Assembly (NCBI RefSeq): GCF_013185065.1
Contig: NZ_JAAVTO010000025.1
Span: 1 to 36,900, forward strand
Reading direction: 5' to 3'
DNA: 36,900 nucleotides
Source: Adlercreutzia sp. ZJ473
GTDB lineage: Bacteria; Actinomycetota; Coriobacteriia; Coriobacteriales; Eggerthellaceae
In this document: one piece after another, positions 18,317 to 26,363 of the stretch
How the letters are laid out: each line of letters starts with the position of its first letter
Numbering within the stretch: position 1 is the first letter of the stretch
Made by a program: the position numbers and the translations under genes
Notes under the pieces: model-generated
Told to the model about the DNA's origin: nothing
Seen by the model: only the letters and a program-made list of their open reading frames with translations
Databases searched by the model: none

Positions 18317-18387
18317 GCGTCTCCCCACCTCGTGTCGTATGCCTTGCAGCGACCCCCCGCGAGGAGGGGTTGCAAAGCCGCCCTCAC

Positions 18388-18459
18388 AGGCAAGGACCCC
18401 GCCCCTGCCGCCCAGCTCGCGGGTCTCCCCGTCGGGCAGCGAGGACGAGGTCCTTGCCT
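18388..18459. repeat. Inverted repeat between rpoD and rlmKL
   Basis: AGGCAAGGACC (18388-18398) and GGTCCTTGCCT (18449-18459) are perfect 11-bp arms around a 50-base GC-rich loop. It may form a large stem-loop in the rpoD 3' region. Confidence 0.6.
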
Positions 18460-18471
18460 TGCCGAAGCGCC

Positions 18472-18488
18472 AAAAGCCGTTCTCGGCT
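18472..18488 (-). terminator. Possible short terminator of rpoD
   Basis: On the minus strand AGCCG-AGAA-CGGCT is followed by TTT, about 12 bases past the rpoD stop. The stem is only 5 bp. Confidence 0.4.
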
Positions 18489-18500
18489 GATTCTGGCGCG

Positions 18501-19730
18501 CTAGTCCTCCAGATAGTCCTTCAGCTTCGAAGAGCGCGAGGGATGGCGCAGCTTCGCGAGCGTCTTGCTCTCGATCTGACGGATGCGCTCGCGCGTCACG
18601 CCGAACTCGCGCCCGACTTCCTCGAGCGTGCGCGGATGCCCGTCCTCGAGCCCGAAGCGCAGGGAGATCACCTTGCGCTCGCGCTCGGCCAAGCCGTCGA
18701 GCACCTTGCCGAGCTGCTCCTGAAGCATGGAGAAGGACGCGGCGTCAGGCGGCACCACGGCGGCGTCGTCCTCGATGAAGTCGCCGAGCTGGGAGTCCTC
18801 CTCCTCGCCGATGGGCGTCTCCAGGCTGACGGGCTCCTGCGAGATCTTCTGGATCTCGCGCACGCGCTCGGCGGGAAGCCCCATCTCCTTGCCGATCTCC
18901 TCGGGGGTTGGCTCGCGCCCGAGCTCCTGCAGGAGCTGGCGCTGGATGCGCACGAGCTTGTTGATCGTCTCGACCATGTGCACGGGGATGCGGATGGTGC
19001 GCGCCTGGTCGGCGATGGCGCGCGTGATGGCCTGGCGGATCCACCACGTGGCGTACGTGGAGAACTTGAAGCCCTTCGTGTAGTCGAACTTCTCGACCGC
19101 GCGGATGAGGCCCAGGTTGCCCTCCTGGATCAGGTCCAGGAACAGCATGCCGCGGCCCACGTAGCGCTTGGCGATGGAGACCACCAGGCGCAGGTTCGCC
19201 TCGATGAGCTGCTGCTTCGCGTCAAGGCCCACCTGCTCGATGCGCGAGAGGCGGCGCTTCTCGCGGCGGTCGAGCTCGACGCCCTCGTCCTCGGCGCGCT
19301 CAAGCTCCTCGGTGGCGGCCACGCCGGCCTCGATCTTCATGGCAAGGTCGATCTCCTCGGCCGCGGTGAGCAGCGGGACCTTGCCGATCTCCTTCAGGTA
19401 CATGCGCACCGGGTCGCCCGTGAGCATGGTGACGTTGGCATCGGCCGTGCGCTTGCGCACCCTCGACTTCGCGCGCGCGCTCACCTTCGGCAGCGCCGGC
19501 GCGTCCATGGTGGCCTTGAGCTCCTCCTCGGGAATGCCCTCGAGCAGGTCCTCCTCAGATTCAACTCCCACTTCGAGCTTGTCGTCGGCAAGGCTGTCGG
19601 CATGGCTCTCGATCGCCTCGGTTGCGGGAGGCTCGATGTCCGCAACGTCCTCGTCCTCGATGACTTCCTCGACGACGTCTTCGGCGACCTTGGTTTCTTG
19701 CGTAGATTTCTTCGATGAGGCCTTTGCCAC
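18501..19730 (-). CDS. rpoD: RNA polymerase primary sigma factor (sigma-70/RpoD)
   Basis: Housekeeping sigma factor that directs RNA polymerase to -35/-10 promoters. 409 residues; the large non-conserved region of E. coli RpoD is absent and an acidic N-terminus (about 1-75) replaces a clear region 1.1. Region 1.2 starts at [11 protein letters not shown] (106-116). Region 2 includes [17 protein letters not shown] and [12 protein letters not shown]. Region 3.0 keeps His251 and Glu254 in [13 protein letters not shown], equivalent to residues that read the extended -10 TG. Region 4 helix-turn-helix is [20 protein letters not shown]. The start is GTG at 19730 with AAGGAAG upstream. This fits the many extended -10 promoters seen in the window. 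Confidence 0.97.
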   Translation of the reverse strand: MAKASSKKSTQETKVAEDVVEEVIEDEDVADIEPPATEAIESHADSLADDKLEVGVESEEDLLEGIPEEELKATMDAPALPKVSARAKSRVRKRTADANVTMLTGDPVRMYLKEIGKVPLLTAAEEIDLAMKIEAGVAATEELERAEDEGVELDRREKRRLSRIEQVGLDAKQQLIEANLRLVVSIAKRYVGRGMLFLDLIQEGNLGLIRAVEKFDYTKGFKFSTYATWWIRQAITRAIADQARTIRIPVHMVETINKLVRIQRQLLQELGREPTPEEIGKEMGLPAERVREIQKISQEPVSLETPIGEEEDSQLGDFIEDDAAVVPPDAASFSMLQEQLGKVLDGLAERERKVISLRFGLEDGHPRTLEEVGREFGVTRERIRQIESKTLAKLRHPSRSSKLKDYLED

Positions 19731-19907
19731 GCGATCTTCCTTTCTATGAAGGGCGCCCTATGGGCATAGCTTCGCCATTATGGGCGCAAAGATTCAGCAA
19801 ATTAGGATACACCTCCCAGCGCCCAAGTTCAAGGCCCATCCCGCGTGCGGTAAGAAACAGACGCCGTCCAAGCATCCAGATGCTCAGCCAGATCGACCGC
19901 TTCGCGG

Positions 19908-19913
19908 TATAAT
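19908..19913 (+). promoter_or_regulatory. -10 element of the DUF3791/DUF3990 cassette
   Basis: Perfect TATAAT about 54 bases upstream of the first start codon; no convincing -35. The 236-base gap 19731-19966 also must hold the divergent rpoD promoter, for which CATAAT at 19782-19777 (minus) is only a weak candidate. Confidence 0.5.
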
Positions 19914-19966
19914 GCTCGCTAGGTTTCCACGTCATGCCAGAGCGAAGCCGAAGGGAGGCGATATCC

Positions 19967-20179
19967 GTGCTCGACGAGGTGCTCTTCATGCAAGCTCGCC
20001 TTTTCCGCATGTTCCGCGAGCAATGCCAGCTATCGCCCTCGCAAGCGAACGAGATCTTTGAGCAGCAGGGCATCTGGCGCTTCATAGAGGAATGCTACGA
20101 TTACCTCCACCTCGAAGGTGACGAGGCCGTGCTCTCCGACATCTTCCGCAAGCTCTCCGCGCAAGGAGTGGCGCTATGA
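19967..20179 (+). CDS. DUF3791-like small protein, first gene of three-gene cassette
   Basis: 70 residues starting at GTG 19967, chosen because GGGAGG lies eight bases upstream; an in-frame ATG at 19934 has no such site. All-helical and acidic, with the layout of DUF3791 proteins: an N-terminal helix, LSPSQANEIFEQQGIWRFIEE, then CYDYLHLEGDEAVLSDI and a C-terminal helix. DUF3791 genes commonly sit just upstream of DUF3990 genes. Its stop overlaps the next start by four bases (ATGA), so the two are translationally coupled. By position and size it could be an antitoxin or immunity partner; this is inference. Confidence 0.8.
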   Translation: MLDEVLFMQARLFRMFREQCQLSPSQANEIFEQQGIWRFIEECYDYLHLEGDEAVLSDIFRKLSAQGVAL

Positions 20180-20751
20180 GGCTCTCAGACGGCATGATCC
20201 TCTACCACGGAAGCTACGCGCCCGTGCGTCACGTTGATCTCTCAAGATGCGCGACCGGCAAGGACTTCGGCCGCGGCTTTTACCTGACCTCAGACGAGCT
20301 GCAAGCCCGTCGGTTCATTCGGACCTCGCTGCGAAAGGCGCAAGGGCTGGGCACGGCGCCGCGCGAGCAAGGCTTCGGGTTCGTGTCCTCCTTTCAATTC
20401 AAGAAACCTGACAGCCCCTTATTCGTACGCCAGTTCCCCGAAGCTGATGCCTCATGGCTTTGGTTCGTCGCTTCTAACAGGCGGGCAGCCCTCGCCGAAG
20501 CGCTTGCTGGCAAGCTGGACCCCTCGCTCGACAGCGCAGACGTGATCATCGGCAAAGTCGCGAACGACGCCACCAATCCCGTAATCACCACGTACCTGAA
20601 CGGCCTATACGGTCCGATCGACGAACCCGGCTCATCCGAGATCGCCATCAAGCTCCTGCTCCCGAGCCAACTCAAAGACCAGTACTGCTTCCGCACGGAG
20701 CGTGCCGTCAAATGCCTTGAGCCCCTTGAGGTGACCCGCTTTGAAGCCTGA
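20176..20751 (+). CDS. DUF3990 protein, possible ADP-ribosyltransferase-fold toxin
   Basis: 191 residues. DUF3990 features in order: ILYHGSYAPV (7-16), TGKDFGRGFYLTSD (27-40), SWLWFVASNR (93-102), DVIIGKVANDATNPVITTY (122-140) and QYCFRTERAVKCL (169-181). The HG next to the first strand, the GxGFYLTxD strand and a late Q/F/TE motif look like the HYE-type layout of ADP-ribosyltransferases (inference from motif order). It sits between two small acidic proteins with overlapping starts, as in a toxin-antitoxin or abortive-infection unit. Base composition is less GC-extreme than the flanking rpoD. Target unknown. Confidence 0.82.
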   Translation: MRLSDGMILYHGSYAPVRHVDLSRCATGKDFGRGFYLTSDELQARRFIRTSLRKAQGLGTAPREQGFGFVSSFQFKKPDSPLFVRQFPEADASWLWFVASNRRAALAEALAGKLDPSLDSADVIIGKVANDATNPVITTYLNGLYGPIDEPGSSEIAIKLLLPSQLKDQYCFRTERAVKCLEPLEVTRFEA

Positions 20752-20947
20752 CATCATGGCGCAGTGCGCCGACCTCATCTTCGCAGATGCCGTGCAAGAC
20801 CTCGCCCGAGGCACGGGCAAGCCCCTTGAGGAGGTGCGAGCCGCCGCCCTTCTATCCCCCGCCTACGAAGTGCTCTACGACTTTGACACAGGTCTCTGGC
20901 AGGAGGGCCCCGACTTCTTCGCATCGCTGATCGACCTCGATGCGTAG
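20741..20947 (+). CDS. Small acidic protein, third gene of the DUF3990 cassette
   Basis: 68 residues beginning at TTG 20741, which has GAGGTGA six bases upstream inside the DUF3990 gene; an ATG at 20756 lacks a ribosome site. It overlaps the DUF3990 stop by 11 bases. It starts with a helix MAQCADLIFADAVQDLA and has a conserved-looking tail AYEVLYDFDTGLWQEGPDF. I know no named function. Tight overlap with the DUF3990 gene suggests it acts with it. Confidence 0.72.
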   Translation: MKPDIMAQCADLIFADAVQDLARGTGKPLEEVRAAALLSPAYEVLYDFDTGLWQEGPDFFASLIDLDA

Positions 20948-21190
20948 GATCCGAGCCAAAAGGTCTCTTCGGCACCCTTTCGAAGGATCCAGCTCTGGGC
21001 GTAGCGTGTTCGCGCGGTCATCTCACTTGCGACTAGGTCCTTCGGCTCCGCGCCCTGCGGACGCTCCGCTCAAGATGGCAGAGGATGGCCCCTGGAAGAC
21101 CGGAGCGAGAGAGACGCACCCGAGCCTTTCGGCTGCCTGGCAACGCGGCGCAGCGGGCAACAGGGGACCGCGTGCAGAATTTCGGCGTGA
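20948..21190. other. Intergenic stretch without a recognisable gene
   Basis: First part of the 451-base gap between the DUF3990 cassette and the next gene. A 132-codon open frame crosses it but has no ribosome site and no protein-like composition. No clear terminator is seen. The second half of the gap is the inverted-repeat element listed separately. Confidence 0.5.
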
Positions 21191-21369
21191 TTTTGGCAGA
21201 AATCTTCAGATGTTTGTCTCCTTCGTGTCCTCAAACGGGCCTTTGCAGCGACAGTGCATCCTTCATCAAAACTCGACCTGGGGTTTTGTCGGCCCCAGAG
21301 CGCATGAGCCGATAAAATGGCAGTTGCTGGGAGCTTGAGAGGGCAAACATCTGAAGATTTCTGGCAAAA
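21191..21369. repeat. 179-bp element with 26-bp terminal inverted repeats
   Basis: The left arm 21191-21216 starts TTTTGGCAGAAATCTTCAG and ends ATGTTTG. The right arm 21344-21369 is its reverse complement with one mismatch (25 of 26). The 127-base interior has a smaller CTGGGG/CCCCAG helix. No target-site duplication was recognised. Could be a MITE-like element, a REP-type structure or a long RNA hairpin. Confidence 0.75.
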
Positions 21370-21398
21370 CGACCCGTGAAAAATGCAAGGAGCTTCCT

Positions 21399-21623
21399 AT
21401 GAGCAAGAAAAGGCAGATGACCCCCTCGCAGAAGGCGGCGGCGCGCTGGGACGAGGACGAGCGCCCCGCGTCGGGAAGCTCGAAGAGGGCGAAAGGCGCC
21501 CAGCCCACGCCGTCTGACAACGCCTCGCCGTTCAGCCTGCAGAACGTGGTGATCCCGCTCATCCTCATGGGCGCCGCCACCGCCTTCGGATTCCTCATGC
21601 TGGGGAGGCAAGGCTTGCTCTAG
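21399..21623 (+). CDS. Small single-span membrane protein, unknown function
   Basis: 74 residues from ATG 21399, with a good AAGGAG six bases upstream. The first 45 residues are hydrophilic and basic (MSKKRQMTPSQKAAARW), followed by one hydrophobic helix (about 49-68, VVIPLILMGAATAFGFLML) close to the C-terminus. This is a tail-anchored layout, with the N-terminus probably cytoplasmic. No family recognised. The neighbouring MFS gene converges on it. Confidence 0.7.
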   Translation: MSKKRQMTPSQKAAARWDEDERPASGSSKRAKGAQPTPSDNASPFSLQNVVIPLILMGAATAFGFLMLGRQGLL

Positions 21624-21725
21624 CGAGGCGCGGGGACGCAGGAGACGCGTCATGCGAGCCGGCCGTGCGACCCAGAGCGCCCAAGAAAGACGTCCGCACT
21701 CCTTCCCGCCCGGCTTGCCGTTGGG

Positions 21726-22913
21726 CTATCGGATCAGGCGGTAGTAGATCGTCGTCGCGAATGCGATGAGCGCGCAGGCCACGTACATCGCCTCGTAGCC
21801 GCAGCCTAACACCAGAAACCCCAGGACGAACGGCCCGAGCCCGCACCCTGCGTCGCACAGGATGAAGAACGTGGACACCGTGAGCGAGGTGCTCGAGCTC
21901 GTCGAGATCTTCACGGCGGCAGCCTGCCCTACGGACATGCACGTTCCGAATCCGGTGGCCATGAACACGCCGCACGCCAAAAGCGAGAGGGGGTCTCGCG
22001 CAAACGCAACCAAGATCAAGCCGGCCCCCATCGAGGCGATCGACGGATAGAGGATGACATCTTCCCCGTACCGGTCCATCAGCTTGCCCGTCACCGGCCG
22101 GATCAGCAGCAGCACCGCCGCATAGACCAAAAACACGAACGGAGCGAAGAGCCCCAAGCCAAGCTCATCGGCATAGCTTTCAACGAACGCATTTATCGAT
22201 GAGTACGCGAACGCGATGAGAAACATGAAGAACGAGAACTTCACCGTGGAGGAGTCTACGATCGGAGCCTTCCTTGCGCGGATCGAAGCGATCGACCTCC
22301 CCTTTGCAGCCGCCGGCTCGCGATACGTCCGCAGCAGAACCAGCGAGAGCGCCGACAGCACGAGGCAGATCGAGAAGAGGACGCTGTAGTCTATTCCAAC
22401 TACGATCAAGACCGACATCAGGGGGCCTATGCCGATCCCCAGCGTATTCGACAGCATGAAGTAGCCTGTGCCCTCACCGAGGCGCCCGGCAGGAAGCCCG
22501 TCTATCGCCAGCGCAGGCACGACCGTGTTGGCAACCCCGAAAGCCACGCCATGCAAGAGACGCACGGCCAGAAGGAACGATATCCCCACGAACTCCATGA
22601 AGTAGAGGGCCACCGCCACGGTCTGCAACGCGAGAAAAGCCAAGCCGATCTGCCTCAGCGAGAACCTGCATTCCAATCGAACGCACACCACGCGCCCCGC
22701 TATGCCCCCGACGAGGAAGACAGATGCGGTGAGGCCGGCAAGCGCGGGGTCCACGCCGTACAGGGTTGCTGCGTGAAGGGCCATGGTCGTCATGAGGAGG
22801 AAGTAGATGACCACGAGAGACAGGTTGCATGCAAACAGTCTGACGAAGCCGGACGTGAAGATGGAGCTGCTCTTTACGCGCCCGTTTGCGTACCCGTTTG
22901 CGTGCCCGTCCAT
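21726..22913 (-). CDS. Major facilitator superfamily transporter
   Basis: 395 residues, 12 predicted spans in two six-helix halves separated by a basic loop (about 200-225, including GRSIASIRARKAP). The inter-helix 2-3 region contains GGIAGRVVCVRLECRF, a variant of MFS motif A, and the second half has RPVTGKLMDRYGED, a clear motif A copy. Substrate is unknown; drug or metabolite efflux is the usual role for MFS genes beside TetR regulators. The ATG at 22913 has GAAGGGG upstream. It lies 177 bases downstream of a TetR-like gene on the same strand, with a strong palindrome between them. Confidence 0.88.
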   Translation of the reverse strand: MDGHANGYANGRVKSSSIFTSGFVRLFACNLSLVVIYFLLMTTMALHAATLYGVDPALAGLTASVFLVGGIAGRVVCVRLECRFSLRQIGLAFLALQTVAVALYFMEFVGISFLLAVRLLHGVAFGVANTVVPALAIDGLPAGRLGEGTGYFMLSNTLGIGIGPLMSVLIVVGIDYSVLFSICLVLSALSLVLLRTYREPAAAKGRSIASIRARKAPIVDSSTVKFSFFMFLIAFAYSSINAFVESYADELGLGLFAPFVFLVYAAVLLLIRPVTGKLMDRYGEDVILYPSIASMGAGLILVAFARDPLSLLACGVFMATGFGTCMSVGQAAAVKISTSSSTSLTVSTFFILCDAGCGLGPFVLGFLVLGCGYEAMYVACALIAFATTIYYRLIR

Positions 22914-23029
22914 GTGCTTTCCCCTTCAGAAGAGGCTTGACCCAAGCTGCGAGGAGCGCCGAGAGCAACCGGGCGCATTCTCGCTCGTTTTGCACAGCCT
23001 AGCAAACCGGAGGCGGCGAAGCGAAAAGT

Positions 23030-23056
23030 CTGGACGATAGGCGCCCTATCGTCCAG
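23030..23056. promoter_or_regulatory. 27-bp palindrome between the TetR-like gene and the MFS gene
   Basis: CTGGACGATAGG, three central bases, CCTATCGTCCAG: perfect 12-bp arms. TTTTT lies nearby on the plus side and ACTTTTC on the minus side, so it could be an intrinsic terminator for the regulator gene. Its length and symmetry also fit a TetR operator for the MFS gene. Confidence 0.7.
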
Positions 23057-23090
23057 CGAGTTTTTCGAGCGCAGGCGATCTGATCCGTCC

Positions 23091-23729
23091 TCATGAGCTC
23101 GTGCGATATAGCGAATCCCTGATCAGCTCGATGTATGCCTCGTAGACGTCGTGGAAGTGGCTGTAGAACGTCGACCTGCTGACGGACGCAGCCTTTGCGA
23201 CCTCGTTGACTGACACCTGGTCGAGTGGCTTTTCCGCGAGCACGCTGCCCAGGGCAAGCTTGATCGACGTCTTGGTGTCAGCGTCTTCATTGACCGCAGC
23301 CCTGCCCTCCCCGCCCGGTTCCTGCGCGGCGAAGAGGCGAAGCCCCGAGATCGCGCTGAACGCCCTGAGGACTTCCATCTCGTCCCTTTCCTGCGGCTGC
23401 TCGAACCACCATCGTATGGTTCGCGCGAAAGAGCCTGCGAGGTGCTGGGCGTAGAGGGAGTCTATCCTGCTCGGAAGCGCCCTCATACCGCGGCTTATGC
23501 GACAGGCGAAGAAAACGCCCGATTCCCTCTCGAAGGCATCCCAGAAAGCGCGATCCGACCCCTTCGCCCGCTCGAGGATGATGGCGCGCGACTCGTTCAA
23601 GTTGCGAATCACTTGGAGAAGGCGCGTGGCAAAGTCGGTCGTCGCGATGGGCTTTCCATCGGCTCCCCTTGGCCGAAACAGGTCCTTGCAAAGGTCCTGC
23701 AACTGGGCTGAGCGATCATTCGAAGGCAT
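23091..23729 (-). CDS. TetR-like regulator with C-terminal helix-turn-helix
   Basis: 212 residues from ATG 23729, chosen because AAAGGA lies seven bases upstream; earlier in-frame starts (23789 ATG, 23822 TTG) have weak sites. The domain order is reversed. Residues about 35-130 look like a TetR ligand-binding/dimerisation domain: LLQVIRNLNESRAIILERA, then QHLAGSFARTIRWWFEQP. The TetR DNA-binding helix-turn-helix comes last (about 152-206): VNEVAKAASVSRSTFYSHF. No helix-turn-helix is found before residue 35 or in the upstream frame. It probably regulates the downstream MFS gene. Either a circular permutation or a remnant of a fused TetR pair. Confidence 0.82.
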   Translation of the reverse strand: MPSNDRSAQLQDLCKDLFRPRGADGKPIATTDFATRLLQVIRNLNESRAIILERAKGSDRAFWDAFERESGVFFACRISRGMRALPSRIDSLYAQHLAGSFARTIRWWFEQPQERDEMEVLRAFSAISGLRLFAAQEPGGEGRAAVNEDADTKTSIKLALGSVLAEKPLDQVSVNEVAKAASVSRSTFYSHFHDVYEAYIELIRDSLYRTSS

Positions 23730-23846
23730 TCTCGTCCTTTGCTCGCGTTTCAAAGAGGAATCGTTGGCGATTTCCCCCTCGTCATCCATTCTACTCTTGC
23801 CTGACGACGGCGGAAGCGTCAAGCGGGGCGAGCCTTTGCCCTGCCC

Positions 23847-26309
23847 TCAGAGCAGGTCGTGGCAGTCGACGTCGACCGCCACGTTCACCTCGCGGTCGGC
23901 CTTGCGGGCGCGGAACAGGCGCGTGAGCACGGAGGCGAGGTCGTCCTCGCGCGGGCACTTCACCACCACGTGCCAGCGGTAGGTGCCGCGCAGCTTCGAC
24001 AGCACGCAGGGGCTGGCGGGCAGCACCTGCCAGCGCTCCCCCGCCACGTTGAACACGAGCTTCGCCAGCTCGGCGTGCAGCTCCTCGGCCACGCGCCTGA
24101 CCGCGGCCTCGTCTTTGCCCCACATGAGCACGTTGGCCATGCGCACGTAGGGCGGGTACCCCAGCACGCGCCGCTTCGGCAGCTCGGCGCGCAGGAAGAG
24201 CGCGCGGTCGTACGTGGCCGCGGCGCGGATGGCGACCGAGGACGCCTCGTAGGTCTGCACGAGCACGCGCCCGGGCAGATCCGCCCGGCCCGCGCGGCCC
24301 GCCACCTGCTCGATGAGGGCGAACGTGCGCTCGCCCGCGCGGTAGTCGGGCAGGTGCAGCTGCGTGTCGGCGTTGATCACGCCCACGAGCGTCACGTCGT
24401 CGAAGTCGAGCCCCTTCGCGATCATCTGCGTGCCGAGGAGCACCGCCGCGCCCGCGCCCGCGAACTGGTCGAGCAGGCGCTGGTGCGCGCCCTTCGCGCG
24501 CGTGGTGTCGGCGTCCATGCGGATGACGGGCACGCCCGGCCCCACGCCCGGCGCGTCGTCGAGCAGCGCGCGCAGCTCGGCCTCCACGCGCTGCGTGCCC
24601 GCGCCGAACTTCTTGAGGTACGGGCTTTGGCACGCGGGGCACGTGGGCGGCGCGGGCGCGGCGTAGCCGCAGTGGTGGCACACGAGCTTCGCGCCCTGCT
24701 CGTGGTACGTGAGCGACGTCGCGCAGTTCGGGCACTCGGGCACGAACCCGCAGTCGCGGCACAGCAGGAACTTCGCGAACCCGCGCTGGTTCAGCAGAAG
24801 CACCGCCTTGCGGCCCGCGCGCAGCTCGTCTGCGAGCGCCTGGGCGAGGCGGCGCGAGAACATGGAGCGCGAGCCGGAGTGGAACTCGGCCGCCATGTCG
24901 ATCACCTCGACGGCGGGAAGCGGGCGCCCGTTCGCGCGCGCGGGAAGCGACACCTGCGTCCAGCGCTCGTCGGTGGCCGCCGCGTGCAGCGCCTCGATGG
25001 AGGGCGTGGCCGAGCCGAGCACGAGCGCGCCGCCCGAGCGCCGCACCATCCACGCCGCCACGTCGCGCGCCACGTAGCGCGGGGCGCTGTCCTGCTTGTA
25101 GGAGCCCTCGTGCTCCTCGTCGATCACGATGAGCCCCACGTCGGCCAGCGGCGTGAACAGCGCGCTGCGGGCGCCCACCACCACGCGCGCCTGGCCGCTT
25201 CGGATGAAGTCCCACTGGTCGAAGCGCTCGCCCTGGCTCATGCGCGAGTGCATGACGGCCACGGCGTCGCCGAAGCGCCCGCGGAAGCGCGCCACCGTCT
25301 GCGGCGTGAGCGAGATCTCGGGCACGAGCACGATGGCGTTGCGCCCCTCAAGCAGCACCGCCTCGATGGCCTGCAGGTACACCTCGGTCTTGCCCGAGCC
25401 CGTCACGCCGTCGACGAGCACCACCTCGCCGCGGGCTGCCGCGCGCGCGTCCTCGACGGCCCGCAGCGCCGACGCCTGCCCCTCGGTGAGATGCGGCTTC
25501 GCCGACGGCGCGAAGCCGGGCTGGGCGGGTCCGGCTGCGGCGGGTCCACCTACGGCGCCCGCGCGGCCGGCGGACGCCCTGTCAGCGCCCGCGAAGCCGC
25601 GCATGCGGCGGCGGCGCTCGACGCGCACGACGCCCTTCTCCTCGAGCGCGCGCACGGCCGCGGACACGCTGCCGAACTCGAGGGAGAGCTCGGCCATGCG
25701 CACGTCGCCGCGGCGCACGGCCTCGATGACCTGCGCCTGCTTGACGGCGTTCCTGCGCGGGACGAAGCCCTCGGCAGCCGGGCCGAGCGTCACCCAGCGG
25801 TCGTCGACCTCGCCGACCGTCGGCTGCTCGAGCCGCCAGCTCCCGTCGCGCCCGTGCACGAGGCGCGGCACGCCGCCAGGCGGCGTGAACAGGCGCACGC
25901 ACGCCGAGAGCGGCGCCACGTAGCGCGCGGCCAGAAACTGCGCGCAGGCCGCGCCCTCCTCGTCGAAGAAGGGGGCGGTGAGCACGCGCTCGATCGGCTT
26001 GAGCTTGGCGGCGCGGTCGCGCGCGAAGCCCGCCTGGGGGCTGGGCGCCTCGTACTGGGCGCCGAACCCGAAGTGCGCCTCGAAGGGCGCCTGCGCGGCG
26101 GATGCGGGAGGCGCGCCGCCTGCGGCATGCGCGGCAGCCTCCTCGGATTCGCGCACGCCGACCACGAACCCCACCGCGCGGCGCCGCCCGAACGGCACGA
26201 GGACCGCGCAGCCCACCTCGACGTCTCCCGACGCCTCGGTGACCGCGTAGGTGTAGGGCGCGTCAAGCGCCTGCGTGGGAATGTCCAGGATGACCGAAGC
26301 GAGTTTCAT
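23847..26309 (-). CDS. priA: Primosomal protein N' (replication restart helicase PriA)
   Basis: Superfamily 2 DNA helicase that recognises stalled forks and starts replisome reloading. 820 residues, longer than the 732 of E. coli because of Ala/Gly-rich insertions. The N-terminal DNA-binding domain begins ASVILDIPTQALDAPYTY. Walker A is GVTGSGKT (301-308), the DEEH box is near 397, and the zinc-binding cysteines are CRDCGFVPECPNC plus CHHCGY and CPAC. Late motifs include GTQMIAKGLDF and QVAGRAGR. The ATG at 26309 has no ribosome site but lies eight bases from a TATACT, suggesting a nearly leaderless mRNA. The hybrid kinase gene ends 54 bases upstream. Confidence 0.96.
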   Translation of the reverse strand: MKLASVILDIPTQALDAPYTYAVTEASGDVEVGCAVLVPFGRRRAVGFVVGVRESEEAAAHAAGGAPPASAAQAPFEAHFGFGAQYEAPSPQAGFARDRAAKLKPIERVLTAPFFDEEGAACAQFLAARYVAPLSACVRLFTPPGGVPRLVHGRDGSWRLEQPTVGEVDDRWVTLGPAAEGFVPRRNAVKQAQVIEAVRRGDVRMAELSLEFGSVSAAVRALEEKGVVRVERRRRMRGFAGADRASAGRAGAVGGPAAAGPAQPGFAPSAKPHLTEGQASALRAVEDARAAARGEVVLVDGVTGSGKTEVYLQAIEAVLLEGRNAIVLVPEISLTPQTVARFRGRFGDAVAVMHSRMSQGERFDQWDFIRSGQARVVVGARSALFTPLADVGLIVIDEEHEGSYKQDSAPRYVARDVAAWMVRRSGGALVLGSATPSIEALHAAATDERWTQVSLPARANGRPLPAVEVIDMAAEFHSGSRSMFSRRLAQALADELRAGRKAVLLLNQRGFAKFLLCRDCGFVPECPNCATSLTYHEQGAKLVCHHCGYAAPAPPTCPACQSPYLKKFGAGTQRVEAELRALLDDAPGVGPGVPVIRMDADTTRAKGAHQRLLDQFAGAGAAVLLGTQMIAKGLDFDDVTLVGVINADTQLHLPDYRAGERTFALIEQVAGRAGRADLPGRVLVQTYEASSVAIRAAATYDRALFLRAELPKRRVLGYPPYVRMANVLMWGKDEAAVRRVAEELHAELAKLVFNVAGERWQVLPASPCVLSKLRGTYRWHVVVKCPREDDLASVLTRLFRARKADREVNVAVDVDCHDLL

Positions 26310-26317
26310 GGCACAAG

Positions 26318-26326
26318 AGTATAGCA
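26318..26326 (-). promoter_or_regulatory. Extended -10 promoter adjacent to the priA start
   Basis: Minus strand TGCTATACT, with only eight bases between the -10 element and the ATG of priA. Transcription would start at or within a base or two of the start codon. Confidence 0.55.
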
Positions 26327-26363
26327 CCCGGGCACCCCGGCGAAGGGGCGCGCGAAGCCGGGG

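Noticed and set aside
21030-21180. Possible riboswitch-like stretch with GCCTGGCAAC
   Set aside because: Superficial resemblance to an S-box fragment; no ordered set of conserved helices and no fitting downstream gene.
20940-21338. 132-codon open frame after the DUF3990 cassette
   Set aside because: No ribosome site, no protein-like composition, and it runs through one arm of the inverted-repeat element.
21231-21653. Minus-strand frames opposite the small membrane protein
   Set aside because: They include the inverted-repeat element and antisense of a gene with a good ribosome site; no support.
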